A stretch of DNA of 64,000 bases, taken from the NCBI RefSeq assembly GCF_020037125.1, contig NZ_JAIQDG010000010.1:205426-269425 (forward strand), given 5' to 3'. Source of the DNA: Myxococcus sp. RHSTA-1-4 (GTDB lineage Bacteria > Myxococcota > Myxococcia > Myxococcales > Myxococcaceae). Both the position numbers and the translations under genes were made by a program. The notes under the pieces were generated by a model. It did no database searches and was not told the DNA's origin. It saw only the letters and a program-made list of their open reading frames with translations. Below are positions 17,172 through 24,529 of this stretch, one piece after another; positions within the stretch are counted from its first letter, which is position 1; each line of letters opens with the position of its first letter.

Positions 17172-17507
17172 TCAGTCCTTCTCCTCCTGCATCTCGTTCA
17201 GGTACGCGATGACGGCGTCCACCTGTGCGTCGCTGAGCATCTCGTCGGTGAAGGCGGGCATGGCGCCGACACCCTGACGAATCTGCGTGCGCATGGCCAC
17301 CGAGGGCAGGGGCTTGTTGTTGATGCTCGGCCCCAGCCCGCCCGAGCCGCCCGGGTGGCACATGTTGCAGTTGCGCATGAAGAGGACGCGGCCCTCCTGC
17401 TCCTGCGCGGTGAACTCCCGGGGCGTGCCGAACGCCGGCCCCCGGCGCGACGGGCCACAGGCCGCCACGGCGGCCAGCACCAGCACGGCGAGCACGGCGC
17501 TCCTCAT
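17172..17507 (-). CDS. Lipoprotein c-type cytochrome
   Basis: 111 residues from ATG 17507, which overlaps the sugar-dehydrogenase stop (ATGA). The lipobox AAVAAC gives a membrane-anchored periplasmic protein. One haem-binding motif, C47-NM-C50-H51 (FMRNCNMCHPGG), and a likely methionine ligand in GVGAMPAFTDEM place it among class I monohaem cytochromes of the cytochrome_CBB3/PSRP type (ends VDAVIAYLNEMQEE). Coupling to the dehydrogenase upstream suggests it accepts electrons from it. Confidence 0.93.
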   Translation of the reverse strand: MRSAVLAVLVLAAVAACGPSRRGPAFGTPREFTAQEQEGRVLFMRNCNMCHPGGSGGLGPSINNKPLPSVAMRTQIRQGVGAMPAFTDEMLSDAQVDAVIAYLNEMQEEKD

Positions 17508-18982
17508 GGCTTCGCCTCCGGCGCGGCGCGGGTGATGCGCCACAGCACGCCCGTCTTCTCGAAGGGCATGATGACCCCCTTCGCCTTCACCAGCATCACC
17601 CCGTAGTCCACGATGTAGAGCGCCTTGCCGCTCGGGTCGAAGCGCGCGTCGATGGGCCGCTCCAGGCCCGCCTTGCCCAGCTTGGAGGCCGGGCCGCCGC
17701 TGCCCCTGCCCTTGTTGGCGGCGAAGTCCTCGATGACGCCGTTGGACACGTCCACCCGAACGACCTTGAAGCCCACGGGCGCCATCGTCTCTCCTGTGTC
17801 CGGAGCCTGGTCTCCGAACTGGGCGACGAAGGCCTCGCCCACGTGGCCGAACTCCGGGTTGCGCGAGAAGTCCAGCCGGTTGGAGGACGAGTGCACGCCG
17901 AAGAAGGCCACCGGCTGCGGCGGCGTGCCCGGGGGCTCCTGGAGGACGCGCCTGGGCACCTCGCCGCCGGGCACCTTGAACCACTCCTGGTCCACCGGCT
18001 TGCCGCCCGCGAAGTCCGGGAAGCCGTACCACGCGCCCTGCTCCACCTCCCAGAGGTGGTCCGCGACGCCGAAGAGGGGCCGGCTGCCGCGCACGTCGTG
18101 CCCGTTCTCCGTGACGTACAGCCGCCCATTGGGCGCGAAGGCCAGGCCGAACGGATTGCGGAAGCCCCACGCCACCAGTTCCGGCGCGGTGGAGCCCGGG
18201 ACGAGCCGGAACACGGCGCCGCTGCACGGCAGGGTGCCCTTGATGACCTGGCCCGGCTTCGTCTCCGTCCCGAAGGGGACGAAGGCGCCCGTCTGGACCT
18301 GCCCCGTGTTGGGGGCGAGCGGGTTGTCACTGGGGTAGTTGACGCCCGCCAGGGTGACGTTGCGGCAGGGCACGTCATGGAAGGCCGGGTTGCGCTTCAG
18401 CCAGCCCATGCTCGCGTTGTCCGGGCCCACCACGCCCGAGTTCGTCGCCGTGCCCACGCCGAAGTAGAGCGCGCCGTCCGGCCCCACCGCGGGCCCGTTG
18501 GTGTGGTGGTCTCCCAGGCTGGGCAGGTTGGAGACGAGCGGCGTCGCGTGGCCGTCCGGAGTGATGCGGACGATGCGGCCACCGCCCTGCACGCCGCCCT
18601 CGGCCACGTAGAAGGCGCCCTGGTGGTACGTGACGCCCGTCCAGGGCGGGTGCTCGCCCCGGGCCACCTCCGTGAGGCGGCCGTCCTTCTCCACGCGCAC
18701 GAGGCGGGCCTCGGTGAAGTCCTCGCCGTAGCTGTAGCCGGACTCGGTGACGTAGGGCGTGCCGTCGTCGTCGAAGGTGACGCCGGTGGGGTAGGTGAGG
18801 CCGGTGGCGACGACCTCGATGCGGTAGCCCTCGGGCAGCGCCACGTCCGCGGGACTCACGCGTCGGGGCGGCTTGAAGTCCGTCGAGCCACCGCCTCCGC
18901 CCGCGAAGAGGTGGAAGCAGCCGGGGAGCAGCAGGAGCGCGCACGCCGCCAGGAGCGGTCGCGCGGAGGACGGGAATCGCAT
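17504..18982 (-). CDS. PQQ-dependent sugar (sorbosone/glucose) dehydrogenase-like lipoprotein
   Basis: 492 residues with lipobox LLLLPGC. A six-bladed beta-propeller of the soluble glucose/sorbosone dehydrogenase family: VVATGLTYPTGVTFDDDGTP, NGPAVGPDGALYFGVGTAT, WGFRNPFGLAFAPNGRLYVT, then NGHDVRGSRPL and a C-terminal ARFDPSGKALYIVDYGVM. The family oxidises aldoses using PQQ; cofactor and substrate are inferred. No PQQ synthesis gene is in the window. Overlap with the cytochrome gene indicates a two-gene electron-transfer unit. It begins 88 bp after the stop of the EHACxH lipoprotein gene, with a hairpin between them. Confidence 0.9.
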   Translation of the reverse strand: MRFPSSARPLLAACALLLLPGCFHLFAGGGGGSTDFKPPRRVSPADVALPEGYRIEVVATGLTYPTGVTFDDDGTPYVTESGYSYGEDFTEARLVRVEKDGRLTEVARGEHPPWTGVTYHQGAFYVAEGGVQGGGRIVRITPDGHATPLVSNLPSLGDHHTNGPAVGPDGALYFGVGTATNSGVVGPDNASMGWLKRNPAFHDVPCRNVTLAGVNYPSDNPLAPNTGQVQTGAFVPFGTETKPGQVIKGTLPCSGAVFRLVPGSTAPELVAWGFRNPFGLAFAPNGRLYVTENGHDVRGSRPLFGVADHLWEVEQGAWYGFPDFAGGKPVDQEWFKVPGGEVPRRVLQEPPGTPPQPVAFFGVHSSSNRLDFSRNPEFGHVGEAFVAQFGDQAPDTGETMAPVGFKVVRVDVSNGVIEDFAANKGRGSGGPASKLGKAGLERPIDARFDPSGKALYIVDYGVMLVKAKGVIMPFEKTGVLWRITRAAPEAKP

Positions 18983-19055
18983 ACGCGGCCCGACGCTACG
19001 AGCCGCCCTCCCCCGGGTACAGCGCGAGGGAGGGGCGACGGTTTCCTGAGCGACA

Positions 19056-19071
19056 GAGGCCGGGGGGCCTC
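19056..19071 (-). terminator. Tetraloop hairpin after EHACxH lipoprotein gene
   Basis: GAGGCC-GGGG-GGCCTC, perfect 6-bp stem overlapping the stop codon of the gene at 19070. It probably separates that gene from the dehydrogenase operon. Confidence 0.5.
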
Positions 19072-20335
19072 AGTACCGCTCGAAGACGAAGGTGAGCGTC
19101 TCGTGCGAGGCCGGCCCGAAGCCGAGCCGCAGGAAGCGGTCTCCCGAGGCACCGGTGAACTTCAGCAGGTGCGTAATCGCGGGGACGCAGACCGGGGCGG
19201 CGGGCTCCAGCGTGGAGGCCACGAGCGCGTCACCGTCCGTCGTGTCGCGCACCTCCACCGGGATGGACTGGTTCAGGTAGAGGGCGATGGTCTGGTCCCG
19301 GTCGGGGTCGGTGACCACCTCCGTGTAGCCCCGGAAGGAGGTGCCGTCCGCCGGCAGTGTCACGCCATAGAAGGCGTGGGCCGAGTCCGTCGCGGGATAG
19401 AAGCTCGTCGGGGAGCTGCCCGCGGTGACGGCCTGGGGCGCGTTGAGCAGCGCATGGAGGCACGCGTGCTCCACGTTGGCGTCCCGGCGGCCGGTGGTGA
19501 AGTCCAGCTTCCCGTCGCCGAGCCCGGCATGTGCCGTGTCCACGGACTGGCCCGTGGCGCTCCGAAGCCCGGTGACGTCCAGCGTGTACTGGTTCTCCTG
19601 CTCCAGCGGCGGCAGGTCCGACTCCGGGCGGGGAATGGCCACCGTCAGCGTGAGGCCGTCCGAGGACCAGGTGCCCGCCAGCGTGCGCGGCGCGTTGGCC
19701 GGCGTCGTCACGTCCCGCAGCGTCACCTGGGTGAGCGCTATGTCCATGGGCTCGTTGAAGGTGAGGGTGACCACCTTGCGCTGCGCGAGGCTCGTCGCGT
19801 CCGCCTTGTACAGCTCCACGGGCATGACACTGGTGGCTCCCTCGGCCGGGCTGGACTCGGTGACATGGGGCTTCGCCGGCGCCGTCCCGTGCACGGTGAA
19901 GTGGAAGGTGAGCGGCGACGCGAGCCGGTTGCCGGACAGGTCCTCGAAGTCCGTCTCCACGGTGACTTCGGCTCGCGCCCCCGGGGGGAGGGCCTCGGCG
20001 GGGTGCGCCATGAAGACGCGCTGCTCCTCCATCCAGTGGCTGTCGCCGAGCGTCCGCTGCGCTCCGTCCACGGCCACGCGCACGGTGCCCCGGCCGGACT
20101 TCATGGGCTCGCTGAAGCGCACGGTGATGGTGGTGTCGGCGGCCACGTGGGCCGCGTCCGCGGCCGGGGTGGTGCCCGTCACGGTGGGCGCCGCCGTGTC
20201 GCCCGCGTCGGGTTGCGTCCCCGCGTCCGGCAGGCTGCCCGCGTCCGGGGTGTCTGAGGGGTCGTCATTGTCGCAGCCGGTCAGCACGAGGGCGGCGCAG
20301 GTGGCGAGCAGGGCGGTGGCGTGGGCGAGGCGCAT
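19070..20335 (-). CDS. Secreted lipoprotein: Ig-like (Big_5) repeats plus EHACxH domain
   Basis: 421 residues with lipobox VLTGC and a Asp/Pro linker. Two bacterial Ig-like modules (~residues 48-145 and 150-280) carry the hallmark VAADTTITVRFSEPM and VVTLTFNEPMD. From residue 289 to the end (133 residues) is a domain starting EHACLH that is shared with the proteins at 20470, 21274 and 22086. Conserved positions are His in SAHAFYGVTLP, Cys in PVCVPAITHLL, Gly-Pro in LGFGPASH and a terminal hydrophobic-Glu strand (TFVFERY). Role unknown; possibly metal binding at the cell surface. Two hairpins lie between it and the upstream family member, so its promoter is unclear. Confidence 0.85.
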   Translation of the reverse strand: MRLAHATALLATCAALVLTGCDNDDPSDTPDAGSLPDAGTQPDAGDTAAPTVTGTTPAADAAHVAADTTITVRFSEPMKSGRGTVRVAVDGAQRTLGDSHWMEEQRVFMAHPAEALPPGARAEVTVETDFEDLSGNRLASPLTFHFTVHGTAPAKPHVTESSPAEGATSVMPVELYKADATSLAQRKVVTLTFNEPMDIALTQVTLRDVTTPANAPRTLAGTWSSDGLTLTVAIPRPESDLPPLEQENQYTLDVTGLRSATGQSVDTAHAGLGDGKLDFTTGRRDANVEHACLHALLNAPQAVTAGSSPTSFYPATDSAHAFYGVTLPADGTSFRGYTEVVTDPDRDQTIALYLNQSIPVEVRDTTDGDALVASTLEPAAPVCVPAITHLLKFTGASGDRFLRLGFGPASHETLTFVFERY

Positions 20336-20404
20336 CGGCGGTACTTCCTCCAGGAGGAGCGCTGGCGGCGAGCGTCAGCAGGGGACAGGAGCAGCGGCGC
20401 CGGA

Positions 20405-20452
20405 GCGCCCTCGCATGGCAGGGCGCCCCGGCGGAACGGGCCGTCAGGCCCG
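20405..20452 (-). terminator. Two tandem hairpins between EHACxH genes
   Basis: GCGCCCT-8-AGGGCGC (20405-20426) and CGGGCC-GTCA-GGCCCG (20437-20452), both perfect, lie in the 134-bp gap after the stop of the gene at 20470. They could terminate it or attenuate expression of the following gene. No T run. Confidence 0.45.
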
Positions 20453-20469
20453 GGGGATGCTGCGACCGG

Positions 20470-21168
20470 CTAGCAGTTGAAGATGGCCGGGTCGTTGTCG
20501 TTGCAGTCGAAGCGCCGGTTGACGTAGCCGGACGGCGGCTCGCAGGCGGTGAGGATGGAGTTGGTGCTGGTGCCGTAGGTGTCGCCGTCCGCGTCGCGGT
20601 ACCAGCGGACGCGGTTCTCATCCAGGTACTCCGTCACCAGGCGGACCTGGTTCCCGGTGGCGGGGCCCATGGCCAGGATGTACGTGCTGCCCACGGTCAG
20701 GTCGTACGTCACCGCCTTCGACAGCCCGCAACTCGAGGTGATGGCCTCGTCGATGCCGGGCGTCACGGTGGTGCCGCCGGAGGTCAGCAGCGTGAAGGTC
20801 GCCGCGGGGTCCAGGTAGAAGGTGATGGACTCCGTGGTGTCACCCGCGGTGGTGGCGGAGGGAACGAACGTCACCGAGCCCTCGGCGCCGGACGGCAGGG
20901 TGAGGGTGTAGTGCTTGTGCTTCGTGCTCACGCCCGGCGCGCTGGTGCTGCGCGTGGCGCTGGCCGTCACGTTCAGGTTGTCCGCGCTGTTGTTGTAGTG
21001 GACGCACGCGTGGTCCGTCATGGAGGTGTCGTCCACCGACGTGCAGTTGGCGGGCAGCTCCTGCTCCACCTGCGCGTAGGACTCCAGCTCGGCCTCGTCC
21101 ATGGGACCGCAGGCCGCCAGCGACAGGCCCAGCAGCGCGCTCCAGAGATTCCGCTTCGTCAGCTTCAT
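20470..21168 (-). CDS. Secreted lipoprotein with EHACxH-type domain and MopE-like C-terminus
   Basis: 232 residues from ATG 21168 with AAAGGAA 9 nt upstream. Lipobox SLAAC at Cys20. The shared domain starts with DHACVH (52-57). It continues with KHKHYTLTLPSG, GSVTFVPSATTAGD, a Cys in SSCGLSKAVTY, LAMGPATGNQ and VTEYLD. The C-terminal tail RWYRDADGDTYG, ACEPPSGYV, FDCNDNDPAI is the putative metal-binding motif of MopE-like and many myxobacterial surface proteins, normally a calcium-type D/N-rich site. A GCAAC-N3-GTTGC palindrome (site B) lies 59 bp upstream of the start. Confidence 0.86.
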   Translation of the reverse strand: MKLTKRNLWSALLGLSLAACGPMDEAELESYAQVEQELPANCTSVDDTSMTDHACVHYNNSADNLNVTASATRSTSAPGVSTKHKHYTLTLPSGAEGSVTFVPSATTAGDTTESITFYLDPAATFTLLTSGGTTVTPGIDEAITSSCGLSKAVTYDLTVGSTYILAMGPATGNQVRLVTEYLDENRVRWYRDADGDTYGTSTNSILTACEPPSGYVNRRFDCNDNDPAIFNC

Positions 21169-21222
21169 GTGGGGGATTCCTTTCGATGCCGCCATGGCTT
21201 CGCGGCCCCGCATTGATTGCTT

Positions 21223-21242
21223 AAGCGCAACTGAGTTGCAAT
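21223..21242. promoter_or_regulatory. Operator-like palindrome, site B
   Basis: AAGCGCAACTGAGTTGCAAT: GCAAC (21227-21231), TGA, GTTGC (21235-21239). The perfect repeat extends to GCAACT-G-AGTTGC. It lies in an AT-rich patch upstream of the lipoprotein gene starting at 21168 and just after the end of the gene at 21274. Confidence 0.7.
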
Positions 21243-21273
21243 AACCGCTCGGGTTGTCTCCCTGTGCGCGCGG

Positions 21274-21933
21274 TCAGGGCAGGTGCTCGATGACCATGCC
21301 CAGCTCGGGCAGCGGCGTGGGGCCGAGGGTGAGCGTGTACTGGACGCGGTCCGTCAGCTCGTAGCCCACCATGTGCTTGAGTCCGTCGCAGTGGTTGTCG
21401 GTGGCGCGGGTGCCGGCCGGTGTCAGCGTCGTCTGCACGGCGGTCTCCACCAGGGTGACGGGGACGTCCGGAGTGCCGAGGTAGATGACGAAGTTGCCGG
21501 TGGCGAAGGCCTTGTAGCTGAAGGTGCCCACGTACTGGCCGCCCTCCTGCCGGAGCTTCACCGTGTAGTACGTGTGGAAGTCGTCCACGCGGGGCAGGCG
21601 GCTGGTGGAGGCGGTGACGGTGACGAAGGGCCCGTTGGTGACATGCCAGCAGGCGTGCTCGCCGTTGTCGCCGAAGCTGAAGCCCTCGCTGGGGACGTAG
21701 CCGGGGTCCGTCTCGCACGCGAGGCCTTCCGCCGTGGCCCGGTAGCCCTTGTTGCAGTGGCACCAGTCACCCGTGGGCTCGCGGTGGACGTGGCCGTTGG
21801 GCGCGCAGGGGTCCGACGACTGCGCGGGGTCCTCCGGCTGGGGAGGTTCGATGGGGGCGGGGTCGTCACCGCCACAGGCGGCGAGCGCCATGGCACACGC
21901 GGCCAGGGCAAGGACGTGGAGGGAAGGGCGCAT
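21274..21933 (-). CDS. Secreted lipoprotein: EGF-like module plus EHACxH domain
   Basis: 219 residues from ATG 21933 with AGGAAGAG 7-14 nt upstream. Lipobox ALAAC at Cys20. Residues ~42-75 form an EGF-like cysteine pattern (DPCAPNGHVH, WCHCNKGYRA, LACE), which is unusual in bacteria but frequent in myxobacteria. The shared domain starts EHACWH at 92. It continues with DFHTYYTVKL, GTFSYKAFATGNFVIYLG, His/Cys in DNHCDGLKH, TLGPTPLPE and VIEHLP at the very end. Site C, the extended palindrome, lies 35 bp upstream. Probably transcribed on its own. Function unknown. Confidence 0.86.
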   Translation of the reverse strand: MRPSLHVLALAACAMALAACGGDDPAPIEPPQPEDPAQSSDPCAPNGHVHREPTGDWCHCNKGYRATAEGLACETDPGYVPSEGFSFGDNGEHACWHVTNGPFVTVTASTSRLPRVDDFHTYYTVKLRQEGGQYVGTFSYKAFATGNFVIYLGTPDVPVTLVETAVQTTLTPAGTRATDNHCDGLKHMVGYELTDRVQYTLTLGPTPLPELGMVIEHLP

Positions 21934-21962
21934 GGCGGCTCTTCCTATCCGGGGCGTGGGCC

Positions 21963-21984
21963 TAAATGCAACTTTGATGCATTA
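21963..21984. promoter_or_regulatory. Operator-like palindrome, site C
   Basis: The inner core is GCAAC (21968-21972), TTT, GATGC (21976-21980), with one mismatch. The outer arms AATGCA and TGCATT pair perfectly, giving an 18-19 bp palindrome. It is positioned ~35 bp upstream of the lipoprotein start at 21933. Confidence 0.65.
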
Positions 21985-22010
21985 GTGTCTTGGTGTCCTT
22001 TGTGGAAATG

Positions 22011-22043
22011 AAAAGCCCGCGGGAGGCTGTTCCGCCCGCGGGC
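22011..22043 (-). terminator. Intrinsic terminator after lipoprotein operon
   Basis: On the minus strand GCCCGCGGG pairs with CCCGCGGGC (9 bp, 11-nt loop), followed by TTTTC. It is 43 bp after the stop of the gene at 22086 and before the site C promoter. Confidence 0.75.
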
Positions 22044-22085
22044 CCTGTCCCTGGCGCGGTGCGCCGGGGTTTCAGGAGGTGACGG

Positions 22086-22685
22086 CTACCCCTCGGTGTG
22101 GTCGTGGGCGGCTTCCTCGATGACGAGCGTGAACTGGGCGTTCTGCTCGAGCAGGGCGAGGAACTGGAGGTGGTACTCCACGCCGGCCTCGACGTCCGCG
22201 AGGATGCCGGTCTTCAGGCTGCCGCACACGGTGGAGGGCACGTCGTAGCGGCACTCGCGGGCAATCTCGGCGCCGGTGGCGGCGTCGTAGATGCGCAGGC
22301 CGCGCTGGCGCGACACGAGGAAGGCAAGCTCGCCGGACTCCTCGGGGATGAAGGCGACGCGGCCGCCCCAGCCGCAGTAGTTCGTCTCCGGCAGGGTGAT
22401 GTTGTAGGCGGTGTGGGGAAGGCTGACGTCCACGAGCACGGGCGCGCCCAGGGCGGCGGCCGTGATGGACTCGAAGGGACCGAAGTCCGAGTGGACGCAG
22501 GCGTGCTCGGCCACCTCGGCCAGCTCCACCGGGTCGCAGGCGGCGAGCAGTCCCTGCTCCTGGGTGGAGAGGGAGGCCTCGGAGGTGGGCTCGGAGGTCT
22601 CCGAGGCGGGGGCGCCGCAGCCGGCGAACAGGGCCGCCGCGCCGGAGGCGAGCAGGGTCTTCTTGAACAGGTGCCAGGTCTTCAT
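22086..22685 (-). CDS. Secreted lipoprotein with EHACxH domain and His tail
   Basis: 199 residues from ATG 22685 with GGAG ~11 nt upstream. Lipobox LFAGC at Cys23, then a Ser/Thr/Glu linker. The shared domain starts EHACVH at residue 60. It continues with LPHTAYNITLPE, GGRVAFIPEESGELAFLV, Cys in STVCGSLKTG, VEYHLQFLAL and FTLVIEE. The protein ends AAHDHTEG. Three extra cysteines (NYCGW, ARECRY) are not shared with its paralogues. It follows the gene at 22751 by 65 bp with no hairpin between, so the two probably form an operon read from the site D region. Function unknown. Confidence 0.86.
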   Translation of the reverse strand: MKTWHLFKKTLLASGAAALFAGCGAPASETSEPTSEASLSTQEQGLLAACDPVELAEVAEHACVHSDFGPFESITAAALGAPVLVDVSLPHTAYNITLPETNYCGWGGRVAFIPEESGELAFLVSRQRGLRIYDAATGAEIARECRYDVPSTVCGSLKTGILADVEAGVEYHLQFLALLEQNAQFTLVIEEAAHDHTEG

Positions 22686-22750
22686 GGGGTGTTTGCTCCT
22701 CGGTGGGACTGCTGGGGGACTGCCGGTACGACAGGTGTGGAGGCCGGGCC

Positions 22751-23431
22751 TCAGGGCGCGTCCGGGCGCAGGACGACCCACGAGGTGACGACCTCGCCCG
22801 AGGGCAGGCGCTCGGGCGGAAGCTGCAGGTGCGCGCCGGCGGTGCCGAGCCGCAGCGCGGCGGTGCGCTGGAAGGACGCCTCGAAGGAAGCGGCGTCCGG
22901 GAAGGTGACGCGCGCGACGCAGCCGGCGGCGAAGCAGCGCGCGGGCTCGGCCCGCACGGGCAGCACCTCTTCCTCTACGCGGGTGCGCCAGGTGTCCAGC
23001 GCGGCCCGCGCGTCCTCCGTCCAGGGCTCGCTGCTGCCCCCCGTGGCCGCCAGCTCCGCGAGCACCGCGCCCCGGCGCGCCTCGGGCGTGGCGTGCTCAC
23101 CGCGCAGGGCCTTCACCACGCGCAGGCGCGTCTCCGAGGGCTTGCGGCGCGCGCGAGCCGGGAGGGCGTCGGAGGGCGGAGCGGCCTCGGGAGGCGCCGC
23201 CGCGATGGTGCCGGGCTCTGGCGGGGTGGGGATGGGGCCGGCGGTGGCCTCGGCTGGGAGGGGCGTACTCTCGTCCGAGGCGCGCCACTCCTGGGACGCC
23301 GGAGTCACTTCCAGCGCCACGGGTGTGAGCTTCTCCCGTGCCAAGGGCTCCAGCGGGCGGTGAAGCCAGGCCACCGCGAGGCCGGCCAGCACGAGGCCGG
23401 TGCCTCCCACGCTCCAGATGACTCTGCTCAC
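22751..23431 (-). CDS. Hypothetical membrane-anchored protein
   Basis: 226 residues from GTG 23431 with GAGGGAGAGGG about 7 nt upstream. An N-terminal hydrophobic helix (VGGTGLVLAGLAVAWL) could be an uncleaved anchor or signal. The middle is Pro/Ala-rich and probably disordered. The C-terminal ~90 residues are folded, with two nearby cysteines (ARCFAAGCVARVTF) and VTSWVVLRPDAP at the end. No family recognised; similar short anchored proteins are common in myxobacteria. First gene of the operon carrying the EHACxH lipoprotein at 22086, downstream of the AT-rich site D promoter. Confidence 0.7.
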   Translation of the reverse strand: MSRVIWSVGGTGLVLAGLAVAWLHRPLEPLAREKLTPVALEVTPASQEWRASDESTPLPAEATAGPIPTPPEPGTIAAAPPEAAPPSDALPARARRKPSETRLRVVKALRGEHATPEARRGAVLAELAATGGSSEPWTEDARAALDTWRTRVEEEVLPVRAEPARCFAAGCVARVTFPDAASFEASFQRTAALRLGTAGAHLQLPPERLPSGEVVTSWVVLRPDAP

Positions 23432-23506
23432 GAAGTCCCTCTCCCTCTGCCGCGCGCCGGAAGCCGGTGCGTGCGCCGTGGTGGACGTGTGTCGGGTGAG
23501 GCTGAA

Positions 23507-23543
23507 TATGCAACTCAGATCTAAAAGTAATCAAGTTGCATTT
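23507..23543. promoter_or_regulatory. Operator-like double half-site, site D
   Basis: TATGCAACTCAGATCT (GCAAC at 23510-23514) and, in opposite orientation, CAAGTTGCATTTA (GTTGC at 23535-23539). Each is half of the palindrome seen at sites A-C. The whole forms ATGCAACT-18-AGTTGCAT. On the minus strand a plausible promoter, TTGATT-18-CATATT, overlaps both half-sites and would read toward 23431. The nuclease gene starts 123 bp away on the other side. Confidence 0.55.
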
Positions 23544-23665
23544 ACGGCGCGTGGTTGTCGCGCGCCGCGTCCACGGTGGTTTCTTGCGTTTCGAGAACGT
23601 CGATTGCCTGTAACGCGTCGAATCCACTAGGAAGCGCGCCACGTCCCCCACTTCGAGGTTCCCGA

Positions 23666-24529
23666 ATGAGACTGACGTCCTTGCTGCTGCGCGCGGTGGT
23701 GCTGGTCGCTCTCGCTGTCCCCACGCTGGCGCAGGCGGGCTCGTACCTGCGCGTGGTGAGCTGGAACCTGCGTCACGAGGGGTGGACGGACGAGCAGACG
23801 TACCTGGATGACGCGAAGCAGCTCTGGAACCAGTACGGCTCGAACAGCACCTCCAACAACGGGTGTGACCTGGTGTTCCTGCAGGAGGTGATGAACACCA
23901 ACGTGATGCCGGCGATTGCCCAGGCGCTCACGCAGGTGTCCGGGGTGTCGTGGAGCTACGCGCAGACGCCGCTCATCGGCCGCTCCTCGTACAAGGAGAT
24001 GTACGCGGTGCTGTACCGGACGGACACGGTGTCGCTGCTGTCTTCCACGGTGTACAGCGACTCGGGCGACAACTTCGAGCGCGAGCCTCAAATCGTGAAG
24101 GTGCGGCACACCCCCACGGGCGCGGACTACACCTTCATCAACTGGCACGCCATCTGGGGCACCGCGGCCGAGCGCGACGTGGAGGTGCGCAACATCGACA
24201 CCGTGTTCAAGTCGGTGCAGGACGGCAGCGGGAGCGACCAGGACGTCATCCTGGTGGGTGACCACAACATGGCCTGCACCGGGGCCTCGTGGGACGAGCT
24301 GAAGGCGCTGTCTCCAGCGGTGTCGTGCCGGCTGGACGTGGCGACCACCCTCAACAGCAGCGGCAGCTACGTGAGCGCGTACGACCACTTCTGGACGCAG
24401 AGCACGTACGTCACGGAGTTCTCCGCCGCCGGCCGGGACTACATCGCGAATACGGCTGACTTCGCGGCGCGGATTTCGGACCACGCGCCCGTCTACCTGA
24501 CCCTGTACTCCAGCAGCGACACGGATTGA
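23666..24529 (+). CDS. Secreted DNase I-like endonuclease/exonuclease/phosphatase-family protein
   Basis: 287 residues from ATG 23666 with GAGG 8 nt upstream. Signal peptide ends near LAVPTLAQA|G. The catalytic pattern of the family is complete: Asn34 (VVSWNLR), Glu74 (LVFLQEV), His161 (FINWHAIWG), Asp199/Asn201 (LVGDHNM), Asp272-His273 (ARISDHAPVYL). Closest in layout to DNase I/CdtB-like secreted nucleases, which need a divalent metal. No CdtA or CdtC partner is present, so a plain extracellular nuclease is more likely. The next gene overlaps the stop by 4 bp. The operator-like site D lies upstream. Confidence 0.9.
   Translation: MRLTSLLLRAVVLVALAVPTLAQAGSYLRVVSWNLRHEGWTDEQTYLDDAKQLWNQYGSNSTSNNGCDLVFLQEVMNTNVMPAIAQALTQVSGVSWSYAQTPLIGRSSYKEMYAVLYRTDTVSLLSSTVYSDSGDNFEREPQIVKVRHTPTGADYTFINWHAIWGTAAERDVEVRNIDTVFKSVQDGSGSDQDVILVGDHNMACTGASWDELKALSPAVSCRLDVATTLNSSGSYVSAYDHFWTQSTYVTEFSAAGRDYIANTADFAARISDHAPVYLTLYSSSDTD

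Noticed and set aside
23666..24529. Cytolethal distending toxin CdtB
   Set aside because: Catalytic residues fit the whole EEP superfamily and no CdtA/CdtC genes are present; called only DNase I-like.
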